Shown piece after piece: positions 16,213 through 24,855 of a stretch of DNA of 64,000 nucleotides. Numbering within the stretch: position 1 is the first letter of the stretch; each line of letters opens with the position of its first letter. The DNA is from an uncultured Anaerolineae bacterium (lineage in GTDB: Bacteria > Chloroflexota > Anaerolineae > Anaerolineales > Villigracilaceae), in the NCBI GenBank assembly GCA_903875215.1, contig CAIQVH010000010.1, positions 107,141 to 171,140 of the forward strand, written 5' to 3'. The translations under genes were made by a program, and so were the position numbers. The notes under the pieces are model-generated. The model saw only the letters and a program-made list of their open reading frames with translations, was not told the DNA's origin and did no database searches.

Positions 16213-18258
16213 ATGACCATTCAAAACTTCTTCCAACCAAAAGGCATTGCCGTCATCGGCGCGTCCTCCGACCCAGGGAAACTGGGCTATGGAGTGGCGC
16301 GCAATTTGATTCAGGGCGGTTATCCCGGCATCATTCACCTCGTCAACCCCAAGGGCGGGGCCTTGTTCGGACACTCGATGCAGCCCTCGGTCAGTCTGCT
16401 CCCCGACCCGGTCGACCTGGCCGTTATCATTGTCCCCGCGCACGCCGCGCCGCAAACTCTACGCGAGGTGGGCCAGCGTGGCATCCACGCCGCCATCCTG
16501 ACATCCGGAGGATTCAAAGAAACCGGGGCCGCAGGCGCAGCGCTCGAAGCGGAAATTCTCCAGATATGCCGGGATTACCAAATCCGGCTGATCGGACCGA
16601 ACTGCATTGGTCTGCTGGATACGCATCTCCCGCTTAACACCACCTTTCTTGCCCCGCCCCCGCCCCCGTCCGGACGCCTCGCTTTTCTCTCACACTCGGG
16701 CGCTTTTTGCGCTGCCGTCATAGACTGGAGCCACGCCCAAGGATTCGGCTTCTCGCGGCTCGTCTCGCTCGGCAACCAGGCCGACGTCACCGAAACCGAC
16801 CTGCTCCCCGCCATTGCCGCCGACCCTCATACCAGCGCCATATGCCTGTATCTCGAATCCATGGCCAATGGCAGCCATTTTATTGAAACGATCCGCGAGA
16901 TTTCCGCGCATAAGGCCGTTGTCGCGCTAAAAGTGGGCCGCACGCAATCCGGCCAGAAAGCCGCCGCCTCCCACACCGGCGCGCTGGCCAGCTCCGATAC
17001 CGCCTTCAGCGCAGCGCTCGAAAAAGCAGGCGCTTTCCGCGCCGACACCACCGAACAGCTTTTCGACTGGGCCCAGGCCCTGGCCGCCTGTCCCCTGCCG
17101 CGCGGACGCCGCATTGGAATCTTGACCAATGCCGGCGGCCCAGGCGTCATCACCGCCGACGCACTGGAAGCCCAGGGATTGCAACTGGCCGAATTTTCCC
17201 CGACCACCCAGGCGCAGCTGGCCAAATATTTACCAGCCGCCGGCAGCGCCCATAACCCGGTGGATATGCTCGCATCCGCTTCGCCGCAATTGTACGCCGA
17301 TTGTCTGGAGACCTTGCTGGCAGATCCCGGTCTGGATGGAGTGATTGTCATCTCGCCGCCCTCACCCAACCACCCAACCGAAGACATCGCGGATGCGCTC
17401 ATCCCGCTCATTCAGCAATCCAGCAAACCAGTCCTGGTGGCGCTGATGGGATTTGAGCTGACCAGCACGGCGCGCGAACATTTCGCCGCCGCCGGCCTGC
17501 CGACCTACCCCTTCCCCGAGCGGGCCGCTTCCGCGCTGGGAATCCTCACGAAACGGGCAGCCTGGCTGGAAGCAGATCGCGCCACCACCCCCATACAGCC
17601 CGACCCGAATGGCAACCCTGCCACGCTGAGCGGGCTGCTCGAAGCTTTTGGTATCGCCACCGCGCCGCTCAAGCTGGCCGAAACCCCCGACAAAGCGGCG
17701 GAATTCGCCACGCAGTTGGGCTTTCCGCTCGTGTTGAAGATTGCCAGCCCCGATATTCTGCACAAATCAGATATCGGCGGGGTGCTGCTGGGAATCGATT
17801 CGGCGGAAGCAGCCCGGGCGGGGTTTGACCTGCTCATGGCGCGCGCCCAAACCGCCCGCCCCCAGGCCCGCCTGGAGGGGGTACATCTCCAACGGCAAAT
17901 CCCAGCCGGGCAGGAAGTGATCCTGGGAATGGTGCGCGATGCCCAGTTTGGGCCGCTGATGATGTTTGGCTCGGGTGGCGTGGAAGTGGAGGGACTGAAA
18001 GATCTGGCATTTGCGCTGGCCCCGCTCTCCCACGCCGAGGCGGAAGAGATGCTGGAGAAAACGTGGGCGGGCAAAAAGTTGGACGGTTTCCGCAGCATCC
18101 CGCCGGTCGACCGGGAAGCGGTCATCTCCGCCTTGATGCGCCTGTCCTGGCTGGCACTCGCCCATCCCGAAATAACCGAAATCGAGATCAACCCGCTGCG
18201 CGCTCTGCCACAGGGCGCAGTGGCAGTGGACGTTCGCGCGACAGGTTTTGACGAATGA
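16213..18258 (+). CDS. ADP-forming acetate/acyl-CoA synthetase (fused alpha and beta subunits)
   Basis: The 681-residue single-chain NDP-forming acyl-CoA synthetase starts with a CoA-binding Rossmann domain (IAVIGASSDPGKLGYGVARN, residues 12-31). A succinyl-CoA-ligase-like domain follows (LSHSGAFCAAVIDW; LVSLGNQADV; AASHTGALASSDTAF, which contains the phosphorylated active-site His; LTNAGGPGVITADA). The C-terminal ATP-grasp domain (about 480-681) has FPLVLKIASPDILHKSDIGG and ends EIEINPLRALP. The enzyme conserves the energy of acyl-CoA thioesters as ATP and releases acetate or another acid, typical of fermentative amino-acid or sugar breakdown. No clear ribosome site precedes ATG. Its stop overlaps the next gene's start. 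Confidence 0.92.
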   Translation: MTIQNFFQPKGIAVIGASSDPGKLGYGVARNLIQGGYPGIIHLVNPKGGALFGHSMQPSVSLLPDPVDLAVIIVPAHAAPQTLREVGQRGIHAAILTSGGFKETGAAGAALEAEILQICRDYQIRLIGPNCIGLLDTHLPLNTTFLAPPPPPSGRLAFLSHSGAFCAAVIDWSHAQGFGFSRLVSLGNQADVTETDLLPAIAADPHTSAICLYLESMANGSHFIETIREISAHKAVVALKVGRTQSGQKAAASHTGALASSDTAFSAALEKAGAFRADTTEQLFDWAQALAACPLPRGRRIGILTNAGGPGVITADALEAQGLQLAEFSPTTQAQLAKYLPAAGSAHNPVDMLASASPQLYADCLETLLADPGLDGVIVISPPSPNHPTEDIADALIPLIQQSSKPVLVALMGFELTSTAREHFAAAGLPTYPFPERAASALGILTKRAAWLEADRATTPIQPDPNGNPATLSGLLEAFGIATAPLKLAETPDKAAEFATQLGFPLVLKIASPDILHKSDIGGVLLGIDSAEAARAGFDLLMARAQTARPQARLEGVHLQRQIPAGQEVILGMVRDAQFGPLMMFGSGGVEVEGLKDLAFALAPLSHAEAEEMLEKTWAGKKLDGFRSIPPVDREAVISALMRLSWLALAHPEITEIEINPLRALPQGAVAVDVRATGFDE

Positions 18259-18494
18259 AGATACTAATCAATCTCCTTGGATGGGGCGGCACGGCCCTGC
18301 TGCTGCTGGCTTATTACCTGGTCTCGACGCGGCGCATCGAGGGCGATTCGGCTCTCTACCAGGTCCTGAACATTCTCGGCGCGCTGATGCTGATCAGCAA
18401 CTCGGCATATTTTGGCGCATACCCTTCTGTGGGCGTGAATGTGGCCTGGATTGGGATTGCCCTGCTGACACTGGCACGCCGCCCTCAAAAATAA
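18255..18494 (+). CDS. CBU_0592-type small membrane protein
   Basis: The 79-residue protein has three hydrophobic segments (LLGWGGTALLLLAYYLVSTR; VLNILGALMLISNSAYFGAY; VNVAWIGIALLTLA). It is clearly homologous to the first 80 residues of the product of 15750-16148, including SAYxGAYPSVGVN. Its start overlaps the acyl-CoA synthetase stop by four bases, so it is translationally coupled. The family function is unknown. Confidence 0.75.
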   Translation: MKILINLLGWGGTALLLLAYYLVSTRRIEGDSALYQVLNILGALMLISNSAYFGAYPSVGVNVAWIGIALLTLARRPQK

Positions 18495-18549
18495 CGCACC
18501 GGCAGGCCAGGTTCATTCCGATTGTGTGTGCGCGTGATAAAATAAAACC

Positions 18550-18936
18550 ATGAAACTCAGTTCTCTTCAAATCAACCTGCGCCGCCTGGCCATTTTTGTG
18601 GCAATTGGCATTCTGCTCGTCCTGATTCTGGACTTCAACAATCGTCTTGAAAAAGCAAGCCACCTGCAAAACCAGGCCGCAACGGTGCGCGCCGAGGGAA
18701 CGGCTGTCATGGTCACACAAGTGGCATTGCAGACGGCAGCAGCGGAAGCGACCTCGCCAGCCGCCGTTGATAAATATGCCCGCGAACAAGCTCACCTGGC
18801 CAAACCTGGCGACAAGCTGGTCGCCCCTCTGCCACAACCTGGCGCCACACCCCCGCCAACGCCCAGCCCCACCCCCGTCTACTCGAACCTGACTAATTGG
18901 GAAATCTGGATGATGTACCTGTTCGAAAAGAATTAA
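18550..18936 (+). CDS. FtsB/DivIC-like septum formation initiator protein
   Basis: The 128-residue bitopic membrane protein has a short cytoplasmic start, one transmembrane helix (LAIFVAIGILLVLILDF, about 12-28) and a predicted extracytoplasmic coiled coil containing VDKYAREQAHLAKPGDKLV. The latter matches the conserved YaREel...kpGE of FtsB/DivIC septal proteins. A Pro/Thr-rich linker (PPPTPSPTPV) and a short hydrophobic tail follow. Such proteins bridge FtsL and FtsQ at the division site. No other division gene is next to it, so the role is inferred from the motif alone. Confidence 0.65.
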   Translation: MKLSSLQINLRRLAIFVAIGILLVLILDFNNRLEKASHLQNQAATVRAEGTAVMVTQVALQTAAAEATSPAAVDKYAREQAHLAKPGDKLVAPLPQPGATPPPTPSPTPVYSNLTNWEIWMMYLFEKN

Positions 18937-18944
18937 GTGCGTCA

Positions 18945-20249
18945 ATGAGCCTCTCTGACCGTCTCGAGCTGTTCCCCGCTTCCACTACGATAAAAGACGA
19001 CCGCTTGATCCTTGGAGGCTGCGATGTGCAGTCCCTGGCCGAAAGCTATGGCACGCCGCTCTATCTATATGACCGCGCGGAACTAGACCGCGCCGCCAGC
19101 CTGTACCGCCAAACCCTGAACCAATCCTGGGCTGGAAAATGGTCCGTCACCTACGCGGGGAAGGCCTTCCTGAGCATCGCGCTGGCCCAATGGGCCGCCG
19201 CCCACGGCTTCCGCGTGGATTGCACCGGCGCAGGCGAAATTGGTATAGCCGTCCAGGCCGGGCTGAAACGCGAACAAATCCTCGTCCACGGCGTCAACAA
19301 AAACGCAGCCGACCTGCGCGCAGCGCTGCATCATGCCGGAACAATCGTCGTTGACAATCTTTCTGAACTCCGCAAAATCGTCCAACTCATGCCCGAAGTG
19401 GAGACCCTGCCCGATCTGTGGCTGCGCTTCCAGCCCGGTCTGTCTGTGCAGACACATCACGCCGCCACCCAGACCGGTCATGAGGGCAGTAAATTTGGGA
19501 TGAGCGAACTCCAAATCATGGAAGCTGCCGCTTTCTGCCGGGCAAATGGCCTGCCGCTCAATGGAATTCACTTTCATCAAGGCTCGCAATTCCGAGACCC
19601 GGCGCCGCTCAAGCCCGCCATCGAAAAAGCGCTCGATCTGGCGCAGGAAATCGGATTCAGCGGCGACTGGCATTTTTCGCCCGGCGGCGGCTGGGGCGTG
19701 GCATACCACGAATCAGAACTCCCCCACCCCGACCTGTCAGCCTACCTGCACGCGGTCACGGAATGGACTCACACAAGCTGCGGCCAGCGCCAGCTAACCT
19801 TGCCGCATCTACATCTCGAACCTGGTCGCAGCCTGGTGGCACGCGCTGGCGTGGCAGTTTACCAGGTTGGAACTGTGAAAACGACCGGCGACCACACCTG
19901 GGTGCTGGTGGATGGCGGCATGGCCGACAATCCGCGCAAGTCGCTCTACGGGGCGCGGTACAGCTGCTTAACGGTCACCCAGGTGACGGGGGAACCAATC
20001 CAAAAAGTCTCCATCGCCGGGCCGTTCTGCGAAAGCGGCGACGTGTTGATTGACGAAGTCTGGCTGCGTCCCATCTGCGAAGGGGAATATCTGGCCATCC
20101 CGGTCAGCGGCGCCTACCACCTGAGCATGGCCAGCAACTACAACGGCGCGCGACGCGCCGAAGTCCTGCTCCTGGAAGCCGGCCAGGCGCACCCGATCGT
20201 GAAGCGCGAAACACTGGATGACTTGCTGCGCCGTCAGGCCACTTTGTAA
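18945..20249 (+). CDS. lysA: Diaminopimelate decarboxylase (fold-III PLP enzyme)
   Basis: The start ATG at 18945 (MSLSDRLELFPASTTIKDDR) was chosen over one 48 bp upstream inside the preceding gene. The 434-residue enzyme carries the LysA motifs GTPLYLYDRAEL, YAGKAFLSIALAQW (PLP-binding Lys), VDCTGAGEI, GIHFHQGSQF (HxHxGSQ), FSPGGGWGVAYH (phosphate-binding glycines), LEPGRSLVA, GPFCESGDVL (active-site Cys and Asp from the dimer partner) and GAYHLSMASNYNG. It removes CO2 from meso-diaminopimelate to give L-lysine. A decarboxylase for a related diamino acid cannot be fully excluded. The start lies eight bases after the FtsB-like stop. Confidence 0.88.
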   Translation: MSLSDRLELFPASTTIKDDRLILGGCDVQSLAESYGTPLYLYDRAELDRAASLYRQTLNQSWAGKWSVTYAGKAFLSIALAQWAAAHGFRVDCTGAGEIGIAVQAGLKREQILVHGVNKNAADLRAALHHAGTIVVDNLSELRKIVQLMPEVETLPDLWLRFQPGLSVQTHHAATQTGHEGSKFGMSELQIMEAAAFCRANGLPLNGIHFHQGSQFRDPAPLKPAIEKALDLAQEIGFSGDWHFSPGGGWGVAYHESELPHPDLSAYLHAVTEWTHTSCGQRQLTLPHLHLEPGRSLVARAGVAVYQVGTVKTTGDHTWVLVDGGMADNPRKSLYGARYSCLTVTQVTGEPIQKVSIAGPFCESGDVLIDEVWLRPICEGEYLAIPVSGAYHLSMASNYNGARRAEVLLLEAGQAHPIVKRETLDDLLRRQATL

Positions 20250-20264
20250 CCTGAATCTCACCCC

Positions 20265-21434
20265 ATGATCTACCTCGATTATGCCGCCACCACCCCGCTT
20301 GACGCGCGCGTCCTGGATGCGCTTCTGCCGTACTTCAGCGGGGATTTTGGCAACCCTTCCTCCACCCACCGTTATGGACAGCGCGCAGAAGCTGCAGTGG
20401 AAACCGCCCGAGAAACCCTGGCCGCTATTTTGCACTGCCGCCCCGCAGAATTGATCTTCACCTCCTGTGGATCGGAATCAGACAACCTGGCCCTGCGCGG
20501 CACGGCCCTGGCGCGGCGCGCGCAAACCGGCGCCAACCGGATCGTCACCTCGCGCAGCGAACATCACGCCATCAGCCGCACCGCCACCGCCTTGGAAAAA
20601 GACCATGGCTTCCAGCTGGATTGGCTGGAAAGCGATGCCACTGGCCAGATTTCCGCTGCCAGCGTGGAAAAAGTGCTCAGTCAGGACACCGCACTCGTCT
20701 CGGTCATGTACTCAAACAATGAGATTGGCACGATCAACCCGCTGAGAGAAATCAGCGGGCTGTGCCGCAAGCGCGGAATTCCACTGCACACAGATGCCGT
20801 CCAGGCTGCGGCATACCTGCCAATCAACGTCGACGACCTCGGCGTTGATCTGCTCTCTCTCGGCGCTCACAAATTTTACGGGCCAAAGGGCATTGGCGCG
20901 CTCTACATCCGCCAGGGAACGCCCATCCAGCCCACCCAAACCGGCGGAGGCCAGGAATTTGGCCTACGCGCCGGGACGCACAACGTCCCGCTCATCGTTG
21001 GGTTAGCCGAAGCGCTGCGCCTGGCGGATGCGGAACGCGAGGCGCGCTGCGCCCATCTGCGCCCTTTGCGCGACCGCATCATCGGCACCGTGCTTGAAGA
21101 AATCCCCGAGGCGCGTCTGACCGGCCACCCGGCCTTGCGGGTGCCGAATCACGCCAGTTTTGTGTTCAAAAACCTGGATGGCAACCTGCTGGTAAACCTG
21201 CTGGATTCCGCCGGATTCGCCTGTTCATCCGGCTCGGCCTGCAAGACCGGCAACCCGGAGCCTTCAGAAGTCCTGACCAGCCTGGGCCTGGAGCGCGACT
21301 GGGCGCTTGGGTCACTGCGCGTGACGCTCGGAACCGGCACCACACCCGGCCAGGTGGAGTCGTTTTTATCCGCCCTGCCCGGTCTGGTGGAAAAAGCCCG
21401 CGCGCTGACCAGCCTGCCGGGGCGCGGGGCATAA
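20265..21434 (+). CDS. Cysteine desulfurase (NifS/IscS-like)
   Basis: The 389-residue class-V aminotransferase-fold enzyme has MIYLDYAATTPLD at the N terminus, FTSCGSESDNLALRG, HTDAVQAAAYLP, SLGAHKFYGPKGIGALY (PLP Lys), GGGQEFGLRAGTHNVPLIVG and the catalytic-cysteine loop FACSSGSACKTG. It removes sulfur from L-cysteine as an enzyme-bound persulfide. It lies directly before mnmA (15 bp gap), so its likely job is to feed sulfur for tRNA 2-thiouridine formation; supplying Fe-S clusters is also possible. No ribosome site is obvious. Confidence 0.93.
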   Translation: MIYLDYAATTPLDARVLDALLPYFSGDFGNPSSTHRYGQRAEAAVETARETLAAILHCRPAELIFTSCGSESDNLALRGTALARRAQTGANRIVTSRSEHHAISRTATALEKDHGFQLDWLESDATGQISAASVEKVLSQDTALVSVMYSNNEIGTINPLREISGLCRKRGIPLHTDAVQAAAYLPINVDDLGVDLLSLGAHKFYGPKGIGALYIRQGTPIQPTQTGGGQEFGLRAGTHNVPLIVGLAEALRLADAEREARCAHLRPLRDRIIGTVLEEIPEARLTGHPALRVPNHASFVFKNLDGNLLVNLLDSAGFACSSGSACKTGNPEPSEVLTSLGLERDWALGSLRVTLGTGTTPGQVESFLSALPGLVEKARALTSLPGRGA

Positions 21435-21449
21435 AGGTCCAGGAGCAAG

Positions 21450-22523
21450 ATGTCCAACGTCGTTGTCGCCATGTCTGGCGGAGTGGATTCTTCGGTCGCC
21501 GCCGCCCTGCTCAAACAACAGGGACACACGGTAACCGGGGTCATGCTGCGCCTGTGGAGCGAACCCGGCAAGGAAGACTCCAACCGCTGCTGCACGCCTG
21601 ATGCGCAGGCCCAGGCGCGCCGGGTGGCAGCCAGGCTGGAAATTCCCTTCTACGTGGTGGACGCGAAAGAGATTTTCCGGGCTACGGTGGTCAACGCCTT
21701 TCTGGAAGGCTACACCCGCGGCGAGACGCCCAACCCGTGCCTGAGCTGCAACCGACATATTCGCTGGGAATTCTTATTTGAGCATGCCCGCGCTCTGGGA
21801 GCCGAATATATGGCCACCGGGCATTACGTCCGGCTGAAAAAAAATGCCGCCGGGTGGATTGACTTGTTAAAGGGCATCGACCCGGCCAAAGACCAGAGCT
21901 ATGTTCTGCACGTCCTGACGCAGGAAAAACTGGCGCAGGCGCTCTTCCCGGTGGGCGACTATCCCAAGGCGGAAATTCGCGCTCTGGCGGAGCAGTTTGG
22001 CCTGAGCGTGGCGCGCCGCCCCGACAGCCAGGATTTGTGTTTTTTGGCCGGGGAGGACTATCGCGGATTTCTGCAGCGCCATGCCCCCCAGGCCAGCCAG
22101 CCGGGAGAAATTGTCAACCGCGCAGGCCAGGTGCTGGGCAAACACACCGGACTGGCCAATTACACCATCGGTCAGCGCAAAGGACTCGGGCTGGCTTCTG
22201 CCCAGCCGCTGTATGTACTGGGCAAAGATGCCGCCCGCAATGTGCTGCTGGTCGGCGCGGTGGAAGAGCTGGGCGCCTCAGATTTGCTAGCAGACGGAAT
22301 CAACTGGACGTGCGGCGAAGTCCCACCCGCACCGTTCCGGGCACTGATCAAGAGTCGTTATACGGCGCGAGAAGTGCCCGGGCTGGTCACCCCTCTCGAA
22401 AACGGGAGGCGGGCGGCAGTGCGATTTGATGCACCACAACGGGACCTTACTCCGGGCCAGGCGGCTGTCTTTTATGACGGCGAGCGAGTCCTGGGTGGCG
22501 GAATCGCGATCGAGTCAAAATAA
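21450..22523 (+). CDS. mnmA: tRNA-specific 2-thiouridylase MnmA
   Basis: The 357-residue enzyme has AGGAG four bases before ATG. The PP-loop is VAMSGGVDSSVAAALL; the catalytic Cys pair lies in NPCLSCNRHIRW and in RRPDSQDLCFLAGEDY; GQRKGLGLA and the C-terminal beta-barrel (LLVGAVEELGASDL ... GGGIAIE) complete the family pattern. It adenylates U34 of Lys, Glu and Gln tRNAs and replaces O2 with sulfur relayed from a cysteine desulfurase. The desulfurase gene just upstream is the natural partner. The length is typical. Confidence 0.96.
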   Translation: MSNVVVAMSGGVDSSVAAALLKQQGHTVTGVMLRLWSEPGKEDSNRCCTPDAQAQARRVAARLEIPFYVVDAKEIFRATVVNAFLEGYTRGETPNPCLSCNRHIRWEFLFEHARALGAEYMATGHYVRLKKNAAGWIDLLKGIDPAKDQSYVLHVLTQEKLAQALFPVGDYPKAEIRALAEQFGLSVARRPDSQDLCFLAGEDYRGFLQRHAPQASQPGEIVNRAGQVLGKHTGLANYTIGQRKGLGLASAQPLYVLGKDAARNVLLVGAVEELGASDLLADGINWTCGEVPPAPFRALIKSRYTAREVPGLVTPLENGRRAAVRFDAPQRDLTPGQAAVFYDGERVLGGGIAIESK

Positions 22524-22532
22524 GGAGACAAC

Positions 22533-22796
22533 ATGCCCATTCCGACGATCATTTTTGGTATTTTACTTTCTACGCTTTACGGCGGGTTGTATCATCTCGT
22601 CCGCGGCGGGAGAACGCGTAAATTGTTGTTCTACCTGGTGCTCTCCTGGGCCGGGTTCTGGCTGGGGGATACGCTCGGTTGGCTATTGAATTGGACGTTT
22701 GCTTCGGCGGGGATTATGAATGCCGGCATGGGAACTCTGCTGGCTTTTGTGTTCATGGGCATCGGAGAGCTGGTGACCATGATTTTGAAGAAGTAG
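22533..22796 (+). CDS. Small hydrophobic membrane protein of unknown function
   Basis: The 87-residue protein has three predicted membrane helices (PTIIFGILLSTLYGGLYHLV; LLFYLVLSWAGFWLGDTLGW; MGTLLAFVFMGIGELVTMIL) and short charged ends. I do not recognise a family. AGGAG precedes ATG by seven bases, and the gene follows mnmA by nine bases, so it is probably co-transcribed. A strong bidirectional terminator follows. Confidence 0.7.
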   Translation: MPIPTIIFGILLSTLYGGLYHLVRGGRTRKLLFYLVLSWAGFWLGDTLGWLLNWTFASAGIMNAGMGTLLAFVFMGIGELVTMILKK

Positions 22797-22816
22797 CGCG
22801 CCTGTCGGTTAAACAA

Positions 22817-22840
22817 AAATCCCCCGCAAGCGGGGGATTT
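22817..22840. terminator. Bidirectional Rho-independent terminator
   Basis: AAATCCCCCGC / GCGGGGGATTT is a near-perfect inverted repeat with a two-base loop, with A and T runs on either side. It sits between the convergent ends of the membrane-protein gene (plus) and the cold-shock gene (minus), and can serve both. Confidence 0.9.
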
Positions 22841-22857
22841 GTTTGCGGAAGAGATAA

Positions 22858-23067
22858 TCACAGGATCTTGACGTCTGCCGCCTGCAGGCCTTTGGGGCCC
22901 TGCTCCACAGAGAACTCGACCTGTTGGCCTTCGTTCAAAGACTTGTAACCACCCATCTGGATTGCAGAGAAGTGGACGAACACATCTGGGCCGCTTTCAC
23001 GCTGGATAAAGCCAAAACCCTTGCTGCTGTTGAACCACTTGACCGTGCCGATCACACGTTCGCTCAT
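22858..23067 (-). CDS. Cold-shock domain protein (CspA family)
   Basis: The 69-residue protein starts [20 protein letters not shown]. The start is set by AAGGAG ten bases upstream and by the usual CspA N terminus; a longer in-frame opening upstream is non-coding in character. Both RNA-binding motifs are intact: RNP1-like KGFGFIQ and RNP2-like VFVHFSAI. Members bind single-stranded nucleic acids and act as RNA chaperones and anti-terminators. The gene stands alone on the minus strand between plus-strand operons. Its leader contains a terminator-like hairpin. Confidence 0.95.
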   Translation of the reverse strand: MSERVIGTVKWFNSSKGFGFIQRESGPDVFVHFSAIQMGGYKSLNEGQQVEFSVEQGPKGLQAADVKIL

Positions 23068-23402
23068 GTTGCCTTTACTCCTTGGTGCAGAAAAAAACGA
23101 ATGCGACGAAGTGGCGGGTACGCGGCTGCCAAATAAAAACACCTGAGCGCGTGCGTGCTCAGGTGAAGCCGTTCGGACAACCACAGAATACACGTGCCAC
23201 TGACTGCTTAAAAGTTTATCAGAGGGAAAAAAGGCTGTCAAGAAGCAATTTTTGAGCTTCATGGTAAGATTGGTTGCCAGGCATTGATCCGCACTGGCTC
23301 GCAGAAAAGACCGCAGGGCAATTTATCCGCCGCGCTGGCTTTTCTGCCCACTCAAGACAGCCCTGATTACGGCTGAGAAGATAAGGAAAACCCCAACCAC
23401 CC
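23068..23402. other. 335-bp gene-free gap between the cold-shock and TrmI genes
   Basis: This divergent intergenic region holds the cold-shock leader with its hairpin (23131-23165) and must contain promoters for both directions. I could not pick either promoter with confidence. I see no tRNA or other RNA gene here. Confidence 0.6.
23131..23165 (-). terminator. Terminator-like hairpin in the cold-shock gene leader
   Basis: On the minus strand, CACCTGAGC and GCTCAGGTG form a nine-base perfect stem around an eight-base loop, followed immediately by TTTTTATTT. It lies about 65 bp upstream of the cold-shock start codon and on the same strand. It is either an attenuator in the leader or the terminator of a short upstream transcript. 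Confidence 0.7.
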
Positions 23403-24299
23403 ATGCCCTGGAACCTGACAACCACCCACGCCCAGGCCGGAGACCTGATCCAACTGGTCGGCCTGCGGCACAAACATTTTATTTTTCCCCTCATCCCCGG
23501 CGGGACGATGCAAACGCACCGCGGAATCCTCAAGCACGACGACCTGATCGGCCTACCCTGGGGCACGCAAGTCTTCAGCCACCTCGGCAGCCCCTTCTTC
23601 CTGCTCCAACCCATGCTCGGAGATATCCTGCTTGACCTGCCGCGCAACACCCAGATTCTATACCCCAAGGAAATCGGATTCATCCTGGTCAATATGGGCA
23701 TTGGCGGCGGGCAGCGCGTCATCGAAGCAGGCACCGGCTCCGGTTCGATGACCATCGCGCTGGCTTTTTCGGTCGGAAAGGAAGGAAAAGTCTATTCCTA
23801 TGAACGCCGCCCCGAAATGCAAAACCTGGCGCGCAAAAACCTGGCGCGCCTCGGGCTGGAGGACCGTGTTGAGTTCAAACTGAAAGATATAGAATCCGGT
23901 CTGGATGAAACCGATGTGGACGCCTTCTTCCTGGATGTGCCGGTCCCGTACGATTACATCGGCCAGGTGCGGGCCGCGCTCAAACCCGGCGGATTCTTTT
24001 GCTCCATTGTCCCAACCTTTAACCAAGCTGAAAAATTACTCTTTGCCCTGCGCCGCCACAAATTTGCCTTTTTGGAAATGTGTGAAGTGCTGCTGCGCTA
24101 CTATAAACCCGAACCGATGCGCCTGCGTCCCACCGACCGCATGGTAGCCCACACCGGTTTCCTGATCTTCGCCCGGCGCATCGAACCCAGCGACGACCCC
24201 CGCGCAACCGACCTGCTGGCCGAGGCCGGGATGATCAGCCTGCTCGATAAACCTGAGCCCGAAGAAACCCCTGCGTCCGCCGTGGACGAACAGGAATAA
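23403..24299 (+). CDS. trmI: tRNA (adenine-58-N1)-methyltransferase TrmI (GCD14 family)
   Basis: The 298-residue SAM-dependent methyltransferase has an N-terminal beta-rich domain (AGDLIQLVGLRHKHFIFPL; THRGILKHDDLIG; LLQPMLGDILLDLPRNTQILYPK) typical of TrmI. The SAM-binding motif VIEAGTGSGSMTIALA lies near residues 105-120. EFKLKDIESGLDETDVDAFF supplies the motif around the catalytic Asp, and LDVPVP replaces the LDLPxP motif. TrmI makes m1A58 in the T-loop of tRNA. The last 30 residues are acidic and variable. The spacing from the AAGGA-like site to ATG is unusually long, so the start is slightly uncertain. Confidence 0.92.
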   Translation: MPWNLTTTHAQAGDLIQLVGLRHKHFIFPLIPGGTMQTHRGILKHDDLIGLPWGTQVFSHLGSPFFLLQPMLGDILLDLPRNTQILYPKEIGFILVNMGIGGGQRVIEAGTGSGSMTIALAFSVGKEGKVYSYERRPEMQNLARKNLARLGLEDRVEFKLKDIESGLDETDVDAFFLDVPVPYDYIGQVRAALKPGGFFCSIVPTFNQAEKLLFALRRHKFAFLEMCEVLLRYYKPEPMRLRPTDRMVAHTGFLIFARRIEPSDDPRATDLLAEAGMISLLDKPEPEETPASAVDEQE

Positions 24300-24319
24300 A
24301 TCCCCGGAGTTGACCCACG

Positions 24320-24847
24320 ATGCGCCGAAGATTTGGAGCTCCCCCTTTTCGCCGCCAACCGCCAGGGGTTGGGATTGCGCCAGCCCTGCAGCACGCCCAC
24401 CAACTGCTGGAAGCCGGCGAGTATCCCGCCGCCGCATTGGCCTTTGAACAACTCGCCCAGGGCGCGGAACTGCGCCAGGGCCCGCGTGCGCCATTTTTCT
24501 TCCTGCAAGCCGGGCGGGCGCGCCTTTACAACCAGGAAACCAACCTGGCGCTGACCCACTTCCGCCATGGGCTGGAATTGCTCGAGCGCGCCGGACGCCG
24601 CGCTCAACTCCAGCATGCCGGTCGGCTGGTACAGGAAGAATTATCCCGGCACGGGCTGGAAGCTGCCGCCAGCTCCCTTGCCATTTTTTTTGGTTCCGAA
24701 CCAGAGCCGCCGCCCGTATTCTCCAGCACAACTCTACCCACTCATTGCCCTTCCTGCGGCGGGCCTCTGCGCCCATCCGAACTGGAATGGCTCGATGCCC
24801 AAACTGCCGAATGTCCTTACTGCGGCAGTCCCCTGCGCGCCAGATAA
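24320..24847 (+). CDS. Uncharacterised protein with TPR-like helices and C-terminal zinc ribbon
   Basis: The 175-residue protein has an N-terminal basic/Pro stretch. Helical repeat-like segments follow (ALQHAHQLLEAGEYPAAALA; LYNQETNLALTHFRHGLELL), resembling one or two tetratricopeptide units. The C-terminal ribbon has CPSCGGPLRP and CPYCGSPLR about 25 residues apart, giving four zinc ligands. I do not recognise a named family. It lies 20 bp after trmI and just before the CoA pyrophosphatase gene, so it is probably co-transcribed. A structural or protein-interaction role is possible. Confidence 0.65.
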   Translation: MRRRFGAPPFRRQPPGVGIAPALQHAHQLLEAGEYPAAALAFEQLAQGAELRQGPRAPFFFLQAGRARLYNQETNLALTHFRHGLELLERAGRRAQLQHAGRLVQEELSRHGLEAAASSLAIFFGSEPEPPPVFSSTTLPTHCPSCGGPLRPSELEWLDAQTAECPYCGSPLRAR

Positions 24848-24855
24848 TCAGCCCT

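Noticed and set aside
23068..23262. N-terminal extension of the cold-shock protein
   Set aside because: The extension covers the leader hairpin and lacks cold-shock similarity. The 69-residue form with AAGGAG is standard.
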